Below, piece after piece: positions 51,100 to 59,071 of a stretch of 64,000 nucleotides of DNA (position 1 is the stretch's first letter; every line of letters begins with the position of its first letter). Source of the DNA: CAKRJP01 sp963658085 (GTDB lineage: Bacteria; Bacillota; Clostridia; Lachnospirales; Lachnospiraceae); the NCBI GenBank assembly GCA_963658085.1, contig CAVKOU010000004.1:1-64000 (forward strand). Reading direction: 5' to 3'. Below the pieces are notes generated by a model, which was not told where the DNA came from, ran no database searches, and saw nothing but the letters and a program-made list of their open reading frames with translations. The position numbers were made by a program, and so were the translations under genes.

Positions 51100-51131
51100 G
51101 TTGAACAGACAAGAGTTAAAGGAGTGCACAC

Positions 51132-52559
51132 ATGAGTGAATTTGATAAGTTAACAACAGGTCTTGGTGAAGAATGTGGTGTCTTTGGAGCTTATGATATG
51201 GATGGAGGCGATGTGGCCTCTTCTGTATATTATGGGCTCTTTGCTTTGCAGCACAGAGGACAGGAAAGCTGCGGTATTGCAGTAACGGATACCTATGGCG
51301 AGAGAAAAATGCGTTCGAAGAAAGGTCTTGGTCTTGTAAATGAGGTCTTTGATGAAGAAAATTTGGAAGCATTAAAGGGAAACCTGGGAATTGGACATGT
51401 TCGTTATTCTACAGCAGGTGCCAGCAATGCACAGAATGCTATGCCGCTTGTTATCAACTATGTAAAGGGTATTTTGGGATTGGCCCACAATGGTAATCTT
51501 ACCAATGCAGTGGAGCTTCGTAAGGAATTAGAGTATACAGGAGCAATTTTTCAGACCACCATTGATTCTGAGGTGATTGCTTATCATATCGCAAGAGAAC
51601 GTTTGAATACGGCTAATGTTGAGGAAGCGGTAAGAAACGCTATGAAGAAGATTAAAGGAGCTTATGCCCTTGTAATTTCTTCTCCACGTAAGCTGATCGG
51701 AGCCAGAGATCCTTGGGGACTAAAGCCTCTTTGCATCGGTAAGAGAGATAATACTTACTTCCTGGCATCAGAAAGCTGTGCGATTGCAGCTGTAGATGGT
51801 GAATTCGTTCGTGATGTGCTTCCGGGAGAAATCGTAAGCTTTACAAAGCATGGCATTAAGTCTGATACTTCCATGATGATCGATCCGGCAAAGCAGGCAA
51901 GATGTATTTTTGAATATATCTACTTTGCGCGTAAGGATAGTATTATCGACGACGTCAATGTTTATCAGTCCAGAATTATTGCAGGAAAGGCATTGGCAGA
52001 ATCCTATCCGGTGGATGCAGACTTGGTAGTTGGTGTTCCGGATTCCGGTCTGGTAGCTGCTATGGGATATTCCCAGCATACCGGTATTCCTTATGGAATG
52101 GCTTTCCATAAGAATGGTTATGTAGGAAGAACCTTCATTAAGCCGAAGCAGAGCCAGAGAGAAAGCAGTGTTAAGATTAAATTAAATGTCATCAGTGAAG
52201 TGGTAAAGGGAAAGAGAATCGTTATGGTAGATGATTCCATCGTACGAGGAACTACCTGTGCCAATATTATTAAGATGCTGAAGAAGGCAGGAGCTACTGA
52301 AGTTCACGTGCGCATTAGTTCACCGCCGTTTTTATATCCATGTTATTTCGGTACCGATGTGCCATCTAACGAGCAGCTTATTGCCCATTCTCATACCACA
52401 GAGGAGATCAGAGAGATTATCGGAGCAGATTCTCTTGGATATATGGAGATTGGAAAGCTTCAGGATATGGTAGGAGATTTGAAATTCTGCGATGCATGCT
52501 TTACAGGAAACTATCCGATGGAAGTTCCGGGAGAAGATGTTTCTCACGCATTTGATTAA
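51132..52559 (+). CDS. purF: Amidophosphoribosyltransferase
   Basis: The first enzyme of purine synthesis: it transfers glutamine ammonia to PRPP. The 475 residues begin with a 14-residue propeptide ahead of Cys15 (GEECGVFGAYD), the N-terminal nucleophile after cleavage, as in B. subtilis PurF. The Fe-S type is shown by the cysteines in ARCIFEYIYF, LYPCYFGTD and KFCDACFTGNYP. The PRPP loop is IVMVDDSIVRGTT. AAAGGAG precedes ATG 51132 by 7 bases. It is followed by purB after 78 bases; the rest of the purine pathway lies elsewhere. Confidence 0.97.
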   Translation: MSEFDKLTTGLGEECGVFGAYDMDGGDVASSVYYGLFALQHRGQESCGIAVTDTYGERKMRSKKGLGLVNEVFDEENLEALKGNLGIGHVRYSTAGASNAQNAMPLVINYVKGILGLAHNGNLTNAVELRKELEYTGAIFQTTIDSEVIAYHIARERLNTANVEEAVRNAMKKIKGAYALVISSPRKLIGARDPWGLKPLCIGKRDNTYFLASESCAIAAVDGEFVRDVLPGEIVSFTKHGIKSDTSMMIDPAKQARCIFEYIYFARKDSIIDDVNVYQSRIIAGKALAESYPVDADLVVGVPDSGLVAAMGYSQHTGIPYGMAFHKNGYVGRTFIKPKQSQRESSVKIKLNVISEVVKGKRIVMVDDSIVRGTTCANIIKMLKKAGATEVHVRISSPPFLYPCYFGTDVPSNEQLIAHSHTTEEIREIIGADSLGYMEIGKLQDMVGDLKFCDACFTGNYPMEVPGEDVSHAFD

Positions 52560-52637
52560 TTAGAATATTGTTAATAGATTGATTTTATCTAAAAAATTGA
52601 TGATCTGATACATAGAAAAGTTTAGGAGGATTTACTC

Positions 52638-54071
52638 ATGAGTAACGATAGATATCAAAGCCCACTTTCCGAGCGCTATGCCAGCAAAGAGATGCAATAT
52701 ATTTTCTCTCCGGATAAAAAGTTTAGAACCTGGAGAAAACTTTGGATTGCTCTTGCTGAGACAGAGAGAGAGCTGGGACTGCCTATTACAGAGGAGCAGA
52801 TCGCAGAGCTTAAGGAACATGCGGATGATATTAACTATGATGTGGCAAAGGCACGTGAGAAGGAAGTGCGTCATGATGTAATGTCTCACGTATATGCCTA
52901 CGGTGTGCAGTGCCCAAAGGCAAAGGGAATTATCCATTTGGGGGCAACTTCCTGTTACGTTGGAGACAATACCGATGTGATCTTGATGGCAGAAGCTTTG
53001 GATCTTGTAAAGAAAAAATTAGTAAATGTAATTGCAGAGCTTGCTAAATTTGCAGATGCCAATAAAGCACTTCCAACCTTGGCATTTACCCATTTCCAGC
53101 CTGCACAGCCTACTACCGTTGGTAAGCGTGCTACTCTTTGGATGCAGGAATTTATGATGGATCTTGAGGATCTTAACTATGTAAGAAGTACTCTGAAACT
53201 GTTAGGTTCCAAGGGAACTACAGGAACACAGGCAAGTTTCTTGGAGCTCTTTGACGGAGATCAGGAGACCATTGACAAGATCGATCCGATGATCGCAAAT
53301 AAGATGGGATTTGAAGCATGCTATCCGGTTTCCGGACAGACCTACTCCCGTAAGGTAGATACCCGTGTGTTAAATGTTTTAGCGGGAATTGCAGCAAGTG
53401 CCCACAAGTTCTCTAACGATATCCGTCTCCTTCAGCATTTGAAGGAAGTGGAAGAGCCTTTTGAGAAATCTCAGATTGGATCTTCCGCTATGGCTTATAA
53501 GAGAAATCCAATGAGAAGTGAGCGTATCGCATCCCTTTCTCGTTATGTGATGATCGATGCCTTAAATCCGGCAATTACATCCGCGACCCAGTGGTTTGAG
53601 AGAACCTTAGATGATTCTGCAAATAAGCGTCTCAGTGTTCCGGAAGGATTCTTAGCGATCGATGGAATCCTGGATCTTTGCATGAACGTCGTAGACGGTC
53701 TGGTAGTTTATCCAAAGGTTATTGAGAAGCGTCTGATGTCAGAGCTTCCATTTATGGCTACAGAGAACATTATGATGGATGCGGTTAAGGCCGGCGGAGA
53801 CAGACAGGAGCTTCACGAGAGAATCCGTGAGCTTTCTATGGAAGCAGGAAGAAATGTAAAGGAAAAGGGATTAGACAATAACCTTTTAGAGCTGATTGCA
53901 GCTGATCCTGCATTTAACCTTACAGAGGAAGAATTGAAAAAGACCATGGATCCAGCGAAGTATACAGGAAGAGCCGAGGTTCAGGTTGAAGCTTTCTTAA
54001 AGAACAATGTTGCACCGATTTTAGAGGCCAACAAGGACGCTTTGGGAATGACTGCTGAGATTAACGTATAA
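52638..54071 (+). CDS. purB: Adenylosuccinate lyase
   Basis: It removes fumarate from SAICAR and from adenylosuccinate in purine synthesis. The 477 residues show HLGATSCYVGDNTD (substrate site), FTHFQPAQPTTVGKR with the catalytic His, and the fumarase/lyase signature loop GSSAMAYKRNPMRSE with the catalytic Ser. TTTAGGAGG lies 9 bases before ATG 52638. It follows purF in the same direction; no terminator lies between, so co-transcription is likely. Confidence 0.96.
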   Translation: MSNDRYQSPLSERYASKEMQYIFSPDKKFRTWRKLWIALAETERELGLPITEEQIAELKEHADDINYDVAKAREKEVRHDVMSHVYAYGVQCPKAKGIIHLGATSCYVGDNTDVILMAEALDLVKKKLVNVIAELAKFADANKALPTLAFTHFQPAQPTTVGKRATLWMQEFMMDLEDLNYVRSTLKLLGSKGTTGTQASFLELFDGDQETIDKIDPMIANKMGFEACYPVSGQTYSRKVDTRVLNVLAGIAASAHKFSNDIRLLQHLKEVEEPFEKSQIGSSAMAYKRNPMRSERIASLSRYVMIDALNPAITSATQWFERTLDDSANKRLSVPEGFLAIDGILDLCMNVVDGLVVYPKVIEKRLMSELPFMATENIMMDAVKAGGDRQELHERIRELSMEAGRNVKEKGLDNNLLELIAADPAFNLTEEELKKTMDPAKYTGRAEVQVEAFLKNNVAPILEANKDALGMTAEINV

Positions 54072-54091
54072 CAAAGATCCCTTTGGGAATG

Positions 54092-54116
54092 CCCCACATT
54101 CTAGAGGAATGTGGGG
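54092..54116 (+). promoter_or_regulatory. Perfect 10-bp hairpin without T-tract between purB and gltX
   Basis: CCCCACATTC (54092-54101) and GAATGTGGGG (54107-54116) form a perfect stem over a five-base loop. It is followed by TTAAAAAGG, so it is not a canonical terminator. It could stabilise or process a purB-gltX transcript. Confidence 0.55.
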
Positions 54117-54160
54117 TTAAAAAGGTTATAAAATATATTTATTTAGGAGATACATAGAAA

Positions 54161-55621
54161 ATGAGTAGAGTAAGAACTAGATTTGCACCAAGTCCTACAG
54201 GAAGAATGCATGTAGGAAATTTGAGAACTGCGCTCTATGCTTATTTGATTGCTAAGCATGAGGACGGAGATTTCATCCTTCGAATTGAGGATACCGATCA
54301 GGAGCGTTATGTAGATGGTGCTCTTGACATTATTTATCGCACACTGGAAAAAACCGGACTCGTCCATGACGAGGGACCGGATAAAGACGGAGGAGTAGGT
54401 CCTTACGTACAGAGCGAACGTAATGCATCTGGTTTGTATTTGGAATATGCAAAGCAATTAATTGAGCAGGGAGATGCCTATTATTGCTTCTGTGATAAAG
54501 AAAGATTGGACTCTTTAAAGAGTACCGTTTCTGAGGATGGTTTGGAAATCCATGTATATGATAAGCATTGCCTTCACCTTAGCAAAGAAGAAGTAGAGGC
54601 GAATCTGAAAGCCGGAAAGCCTTATGTTATCCGCTTTAACATGCCAACAGAGGGAACTACCACTTTTAACGATGATATTTATGGAGATATTACTGTTCCA
54701 AATGAAGAGATGGAAGATTTGATCTTAATCAAATCCGATGGATATCCTACTTATAATTTTGCAAATGTAATCGACGATCACTTGATGGGAATTACCCACG
54801 TGGTTCGTGGAAATGAGTATTTGTCTTCTGCTCCGAAGTACAATCGTATTTATGAGGCCTTTGGATGGGACATCCCAACTTATGTACACTGTCCCCTCAT
54901 CACCGACGAGACTCATAAGAAACTTAGCAAGCGTTGCGGACATTCTTCCTATGAAGATCTGATCGATCAGGGATTTTTAACAGAGGCAGTAGTAAACTAC
55001 GTAGCACTTCTTGGATGGTGCCCGACAGACAACCAGGAAATCTTCTCTTTAGAAGAATTAGTAAAAGCCTTTGATTATCGTCATATGAGCAAATCTCCGG
55101 CGGTATTTGATGTAGTAAAGCTTCGTTGGATGAACAGCGAATATATGAAAGCTATGGATGATGACACCTTCTATGAGATGGCTCTTCCATACATCAAAGA
55201 GGTGATCACTAAGGATTACGACCTGAAGAAGATTGCAGCTATGGTAAAGACAAGAATTGAAGTATTCCCGGATATCAAGGAACATATTGATTTCTTCCAG
55301 GAACTACCGGAATACGATACAGCGATGTATTGCCATAAGAAGATGAAAACAGACGAGGAGAAATCTCTTCAGGTACTTCGAGATGTTCTTCCTCTTTTGG
55401 AGAAGCAGGAAGACTTCAGTAATGATGCATTATTTGCACTTCTTAAAGAATATGTTTCTGAGAAGGGCTTAAAGGTTGGTTATGTAATGTGGCCGATCCG
55501 TACCGCCGTATCAGGAAAGCAGAGTACTCCTGGAGGAGCTACTGAACTTATGGAGGTTCTTGGAAAAGAAGAGTCTATCTCCCGTATCAAAAAGGGAATC
55601 CAGTTGTTGGAAAATGTATAA
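54161..55621 (+). CDS. gltX: Glutamyl-tRNA synthetase
   Basis: A class I aminoacyl-tRNA synthetase of 486 residues. The HIGH box is in FAPSPTGRMHVGNLRTAL (HVGN form) and the KMSKS box is KKLSKRCGH. Other landmarks are RIEDTDQERYVDGA, HVVRGNEYLSSAPKYN and VNYVALLGWCP. Since many Lachnospiraceae make Gln-tRNA through GatCAB, this enzyme may be non-discriminating, which cannot be read from sequence. TTTAGGAG lies about 13 bases before ATG 54161. Confidence 0.97.
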   Translation: MSRVRTRFAPSPTGRMHVGNLRTALYAYLIAKHEDGDFILRIEDTDQERYVDGALDIIYRTLEKTGLVHDEGPDKDGGVGPYVQSERNASGLYLEYAKQLIEQGDAYYCFCDKERLDSLKSTVSEDGLEIHVYDKHCLHLSKEEVEANLKAGKPYVIRFNMPTEGTTTFNDDIYGDITVPNEEMEDLILIKSDGYPTYNFANVIDDHLMGITHVVRGNEYLSSAPKYNRIYEAFGWDIPTYVHCPLITDETHKKLSKRCGHSSYEDLIDQGFLTEAVVNYVALLGWCPTDNQEIFSLEELVKAFDYRHMSKSPAVFDVVKLRWMNSEYMKAMDDDTFYEMALPYIKEVITKDYDLKKIAAMVKTRIEVFPDIKEHIDFFQELPEYDTAMYCHKKMKTDEEKSLQVLRDVLPLLEKQEDFSNDALFALLKEYVSEKGLKVGYVMWPIRTAVSGKQSTPGGATELMEVLGKEESISRIKKGIQLLENV

Positions 55622-55663
55622 AAAGTATATATAAAGATATATAAAGAAAGATATGATGTATCT

Positions 55664-57544
55664 ATGAAATATCAATTAAACAGGCAGGGATCTCCAAAAG
55701 AGGTTCCTGCAATGTTATCTAAAGAAATCTTAGAAGGCTTGAACTCCGCCCAGAGGGAAGCAGCCGCTCACAAAGATGGACCCTGCATTGTTCTTGCAGG
55801 TCCAGGTTCCGGAAAAACATATACTATTGCCAAAAGAATTGAATATTTGATCCGGGTGCAGGGTGTGGATCCGGGAAAAATCCTGGTCATTACCTTTACC
55901 AAATATGCAGCCAATGAAATGAAACAACGGTTTCGAAAGGTTTGCGGGGATGCTGCGTCAGGTGTTACCTGCGGTACATTTCATGGGATTTATTATGGAA
56001 TTCTAAAATGGGCCTATGGATATGGCACAGAAAACATTCTTCGGGAAGAAGAAAAATATGGGATTTTACGGGCTGCCTGTGAAGAAGGGATTGACCAGGA
56101 AAGCTTAAAGGACCTGTCAGAAGAGATTGGAAATGTAAAGAACAACGGTTTAAACATAGACCAGTATGTGTCTTTAAAAAATGGAGAAGAAAAGTTCCGG
56201 GATATTTATAAAACTTATGAAGCAGAGAAAAATAAGCTTCATAAGATCGATTTTGAAGATATGCTGATCTTATGTAAGAAGCTTTTTATCGAGCGACCGG
56301 ATATCTTAAAAAAATGGCAGGAGAAATTCACCTATTTGCTGGTAGATGAGTTCCAGGATGTGAATCAGATTCAATATGACGTGATCCGAATGCTGGCAAA
56401 GCCGGAGAATAATCTCTTTATTGTAGGGGATGACGATCAGTCTATCTATGGATTTCGTGGGGCGAAACCTGGAATCATGATGGCCTTTAAAGAGGATTAT
56501 CCGGATGCAAAGCAGGTGCTTTTAAATATCAACTACCGGTCTGACGCCTATGTAGTGAAGGGAGCCCTTCGGGTCATTTCTCACAATAAAGAGCGGTTCG
56601 AAAAGGCCATAGAAGCGAATAAAAAGGCGACAAATGTGGTACATGTACAGGAAACCTTGAATCCTATGGATGAGAGTAAATATCTTTTGGCGAAGATTCA
56701 GGAGCGAATGAAAGCGAAGGTGCCTTTAAAAGATATGGCAGTTCTCTACCGCACTGCCAGCGATGCCAGAGTATTGTCTGAGGTATTGTCCGAGTACCAG
56801 GTTCCTTTCACCATGCGAGATCAGGTGAAAAATATTTATGATCATTTCATTGCCATGGACATAAAAAGTTATTTTTCCCTGTCTCAGGGAGACTATCAAC
56901 GAAAACATTTTCTTCAGATCATCAATCGGCCCAATCGCTATATAGGAAGAGATGCTCTTTCAGAAAATCCCTTAACCTATGAGAGAATCCGAAATTTCTA
57001 TTGCGATAAACACTGGATGATGGATCGGATCGATCAACTGGAATGGGATATGAAAATGATCAAAGACAAAACGCCCTATGCTGCTATCCAGTATATTCGA
57101 AAAAGTATCGGATATGATGAATTTCTCAGGGATTATGCAGAATATAGGGGACTGGAGTTTTCGGAGTTAAAAGAAGTATTAGAAGAGATCCAGGAATTTT
57201 CCAAAGAGTGCAGAACGATTCCAGAATGGTTTGCCCACGTAGAGCAGTATACCTTGGAGCTTCAAAAACAAAAGAATAGAGACACAAAGACAGAGGGAAT
57301 AAACCTCCTTACTATGCATACGGCCAAGGGCCTGGAGTTTGATACGGTATTTGTTATCAGTTGTCATGAGGGATGTATTCCCTACAAGAAGGCAAAGCTT
57401 GCAAAAGAGATCGAAGAGGAGAGACGACTTTTTTATGTAGCTATGACCAGAGCGAAACACAAACTGATCTTAAGCTATACAAAAGAAAAAGGCGGAAAGG
57501 ATGTGACTCCCTCCCGCTTTTTACAAGAACTTTTACTCGTCTAA
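55664..57544 (+). CDS. UvrD/Rep-type superfamily 1A DNA helicase
   Basis: A 626-residue 3'-5' helicase-like ATPase. Motifs in order: Q-motif region (LNSAQREAAAHKDG), Walker A AGPGSGKTYTIAKR, Ia TFTKYAANEM, II LLVDEFQDVN, III GDDDQSIYGFRGA, IV NINYRSDAY, V LTMHTAKGLEFDTVFVI, VI LFYVAMTRAKHKL. It is about 100 residues shorter than UvrD/PcrA and lacks their C-terminal Tudor-like tail. The ribosome site before ATG 55664 is weak (AAAGAAAG). The last 12 bases overlap the 3' end of the convergent DUF1292 gene. Confidence 0.9.
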   Translation: MKYQLNRQGSPKEVPAMLSKEILEGLNSAQREAAAHKDGPCIVLAGPGSGKTYTIAKRIEYLIRVQGVDPGKILVITFTKYAANEMKQRFRKVCGDAASGVTCGTFHGIYYGILKWAYGYGTENILREEEKYGILRAACEEGIDQESLKDLSEEIGNVKNNGLNIDQYVSLKNGEEKFRDIYKTYEAEKNKLHKIDFEDMLILCKKLFIERPDILKKWQEKFTYLLVDEFQDVNQIQYDVIRMLAKPENNLFIVGDDDQSIYGFRGAKPGIMMAFKEDYPDAKQVLLNINYRSDAYVVKGALRVISHNKERFEKAIEANKKATNVVHVQETLNPMDESKYLLAKIQERMKAKVPLKDMAVLYRTASDARVLSEVLSEYQVPFTMRDQVKNIYDHFIAMDIKSYFSLSQGDYQRKHFLQIINRPNRYIGRDALSENPLTYERIRNFYCDKHWMMDRIDQLEWDMKMIKDKTPYAAIQYIRKSIGYDEFLRDYAEYRGLEFSELKEVLEEIQEFSKECRTIPEWFAHVEQYTLELQKQKNRDTKTEGINLLTMHTAKGLEFDTVFVISCHEGCIPYKKAKLAKEIEEERRLFYVAMTRAKHKLILSYTKEKGGKDVTPSRFLQELLLV

Positions 57545-57829
57545 CATTTCATATTCTAAAGTATCGAACCATTCGTCCAATAGATCAGAGGCAATCTCAT
57601 AATCCTCATCGCTCTCGATCGGATCTAAGGATGGCTCGCCATTTTCATCTTCGCTGTAGAGGTAGATGAAGATCTGGCTGTCCTCGTTGGCATTGCCTTC
57701 CTCATCAATGTCATCTAACGGCATGAGCGCGATGTATTTTTGCTCCGCAGATTCTAACATGGTAAGAACTAGGCATTCGATAACTTCATCATTGTCTAAG
57801 TGTAATTCGACTGTTGTGTACTCGTTCAT
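57533..57829 (-). CDS. DUF1292-family protein (YrzB-like)
   Basis: A 98-residue acidic protein (MNEYTTVELHLDNDEVIECL, EYEMLDE tail). The DUF1292 pattern is seen in KYIALMPLD and IFIYLYSEDENG, that is, beta strands separated by acid-rich turns. The family is widespread in Firmicutes with no firm function. AAGGAG lies 7 bases before ATG 57829 on the minus strand. Its stop codon lies inside the end of the convergent helicase gene (12-base overlap). A perfect 15-bp palindrome sits in its leader (57851-57865). Confidence 0.9.
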   Translation of the reverse strand: MNEYTTVELHLDNDEVIECLVLTMLESAEQKYIALMPLDDIDEEGNANEDSQIFIYLYSEDENGEPSLDPIESDEDYEIASDLLDEWFDTLEYEMLDE

Positions 57830-57850
57830 ATGGTATACTCCTTTTCTTTT

Positions 57851-57865
57851 TACGGTTTAACCGTA
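57851..57865 (-). promoter_or_regulatory. Palindrome in the DUF1292 leader
   Basis: TACGGTTTAACCGTA is a perfect 15-base palindrome with a single central base, 22 bases upstream of the DUF1292 start codon. The position suits a repressor operator or a small leader hairpin; no cognate regulator can be named. Confidence 0.5.
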
Positions 57866-57983
57866 GCATCTGTTGTTAGAGTATCAGAGGGGAACTCAAA
57901 ATGCAAGAAGAGTTATAGCCAAAATGGTAAAAATAAGGTAAAATAAAATTTGATTATGTACAAGTGGGAGGAAAATTTTCATT

Positions 57984-59048
57984 ATGAAACGTAAGAAAAT
58001 CATAGGATTACTCTTTGTAATGCTATTTATTATTATTTTGGGAACTGCATGTAAGAAATCTGTGGGAACTCCGGAGGACAATGCAGTTGTGGAGGATGAT
58101 ACTAATAAAGACGAAGATGGGGAAGAAGCTACAGATACTGATAATGATGATGAAACTACAGATACTGTTAGTACCATCGACGGGGAATATACGTTCGGAT
58201 TTTCCGGAATTAATATGGAGAATCCCTTCTTTAGTGTGTTGGAGCAGGCTACCAGAGAGACTATTGAGGCAAAAGAATATACCATGGTAACCAGAGATCC
58301 GGCTTCTGATGTAGAGACGCAGATCAGTCAGTTAAAGGATATGGCAGATGCCGGTGTGAAGGTTGTATTCCTTTGTCCGGTGGACTGGGAAAAGATTACC
58401 CCGGCTTTGGAATATTTAAAAGAAAAAGAAGTAGCTATTGTGAATGTGGATACGCAGGTAAAAGAAATGGATTATGTAGATGCATTTGTAGGCTCTAACA
58501 ACAAAGAGGCCGGGAAAATCTGCGGAGAGGATCTGATCACAAGAAAGCCGGATGGGGGAACTGTAGCCATTCTTGAGGTTTCCGCTCAGAATTCTATTAA
58601 TGAGCGAATTACAGGATTTGAAGAAACCCTTAGTTCTGCAGCAGTCGGATTCGAAGTAGTGGCAAGGGAGGATACCAATGGCACCTTCGATGAGGGATTG
58701 GAAGCTGCTCAGAAAATTTTACAGGAATATCCAAATGTAACTGCAATTATGTGCGGAAGTGATCAGTTGGCAGTGGCAGCAAAGACGGCCTTAAATTTGG
58801 CCGGAAATTCAGAGGATACCATTATTTATGGAGTGGATGGATCTCCGGATATCAAGAAAGAGTTAAAGAAGACAGATAATCAGATTGTGGGAACCGCAGC
58901 CCAAAGCCCAATTAATATGGGAAAAGATGCTGCAAAGATCGGAATCAGCATTCTTAAAGGTGACGACTATGAGAAAGAAACCTATGAGGATGTATTTATG
59001 ATCAATCGAAAGAATGTAGAGATGTATGGTACGGATGGATGGCAATAA
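57984..59048 (+). CDS. Orphan sugar ABC-transporter-type substrate-binding lipoprotein
   Basis: A 354-residue periplasmic-binding-protein-fold lipoprotein. Signal MKRKKIIGLLFVMLFIIIL with lipobox LGTAC; residues about 30-58 are an acidic Asp/Glu/Thr spacer. The mature part begins FGFSGINMENPFFSVLEQ, the ribose/galactose-binding (type I) signature, followed by DVETQISQLKDMADAGV, VDTQV, EVSAQNSINERITGFEE and VDGSPDIKKEL. It binds a small sugar or related ligand. No ATPase or permease gene is adjacent; the next gene is the GH13-like protein 23 bases downstream. A sensor role rather than uptake is possible. Confidence 0.85.
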   Translation: MKRKKIIGLLFVMLFIIILGTACKKSVGTPEDNAVVEDDTNKDEDGEEATDTDNDDETTDTVSTIDGEYTFGFSGINMENPFFSVLEQATRETIEAKEYTMVTRDPASDVETQISQLKDMADAGVKVVFLCPVDWEKITPALEYLKEKEVAIVNVDTQVKEMDYVDAFVGSNNKEAGKICGEDLITRKPDGGTVAILEVSAQNSINERITGFEETLSSAAVGFEVVAREDTNGTFDEGLEAAQKILQEYPNVTAIMCGSDQLAVAAKTALNLAGNSEDTIIYGVDGSPDIKKELKKTDNQIVGTAAQSPINMGKDAAKIGISILKGDDYEKETYEDVFMINRKNVEMYGTDGWQ

Positions 59049-59071
59049 AGAGAGAATGTGGGGAGAAAAGT

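Noticed and set aside
51105..51131. Purine riboswitch ahead of purF
   Set aside because: The promoter leaves only a leader of about 25-30 bases, far too short for a purine aptamer and expression platform.
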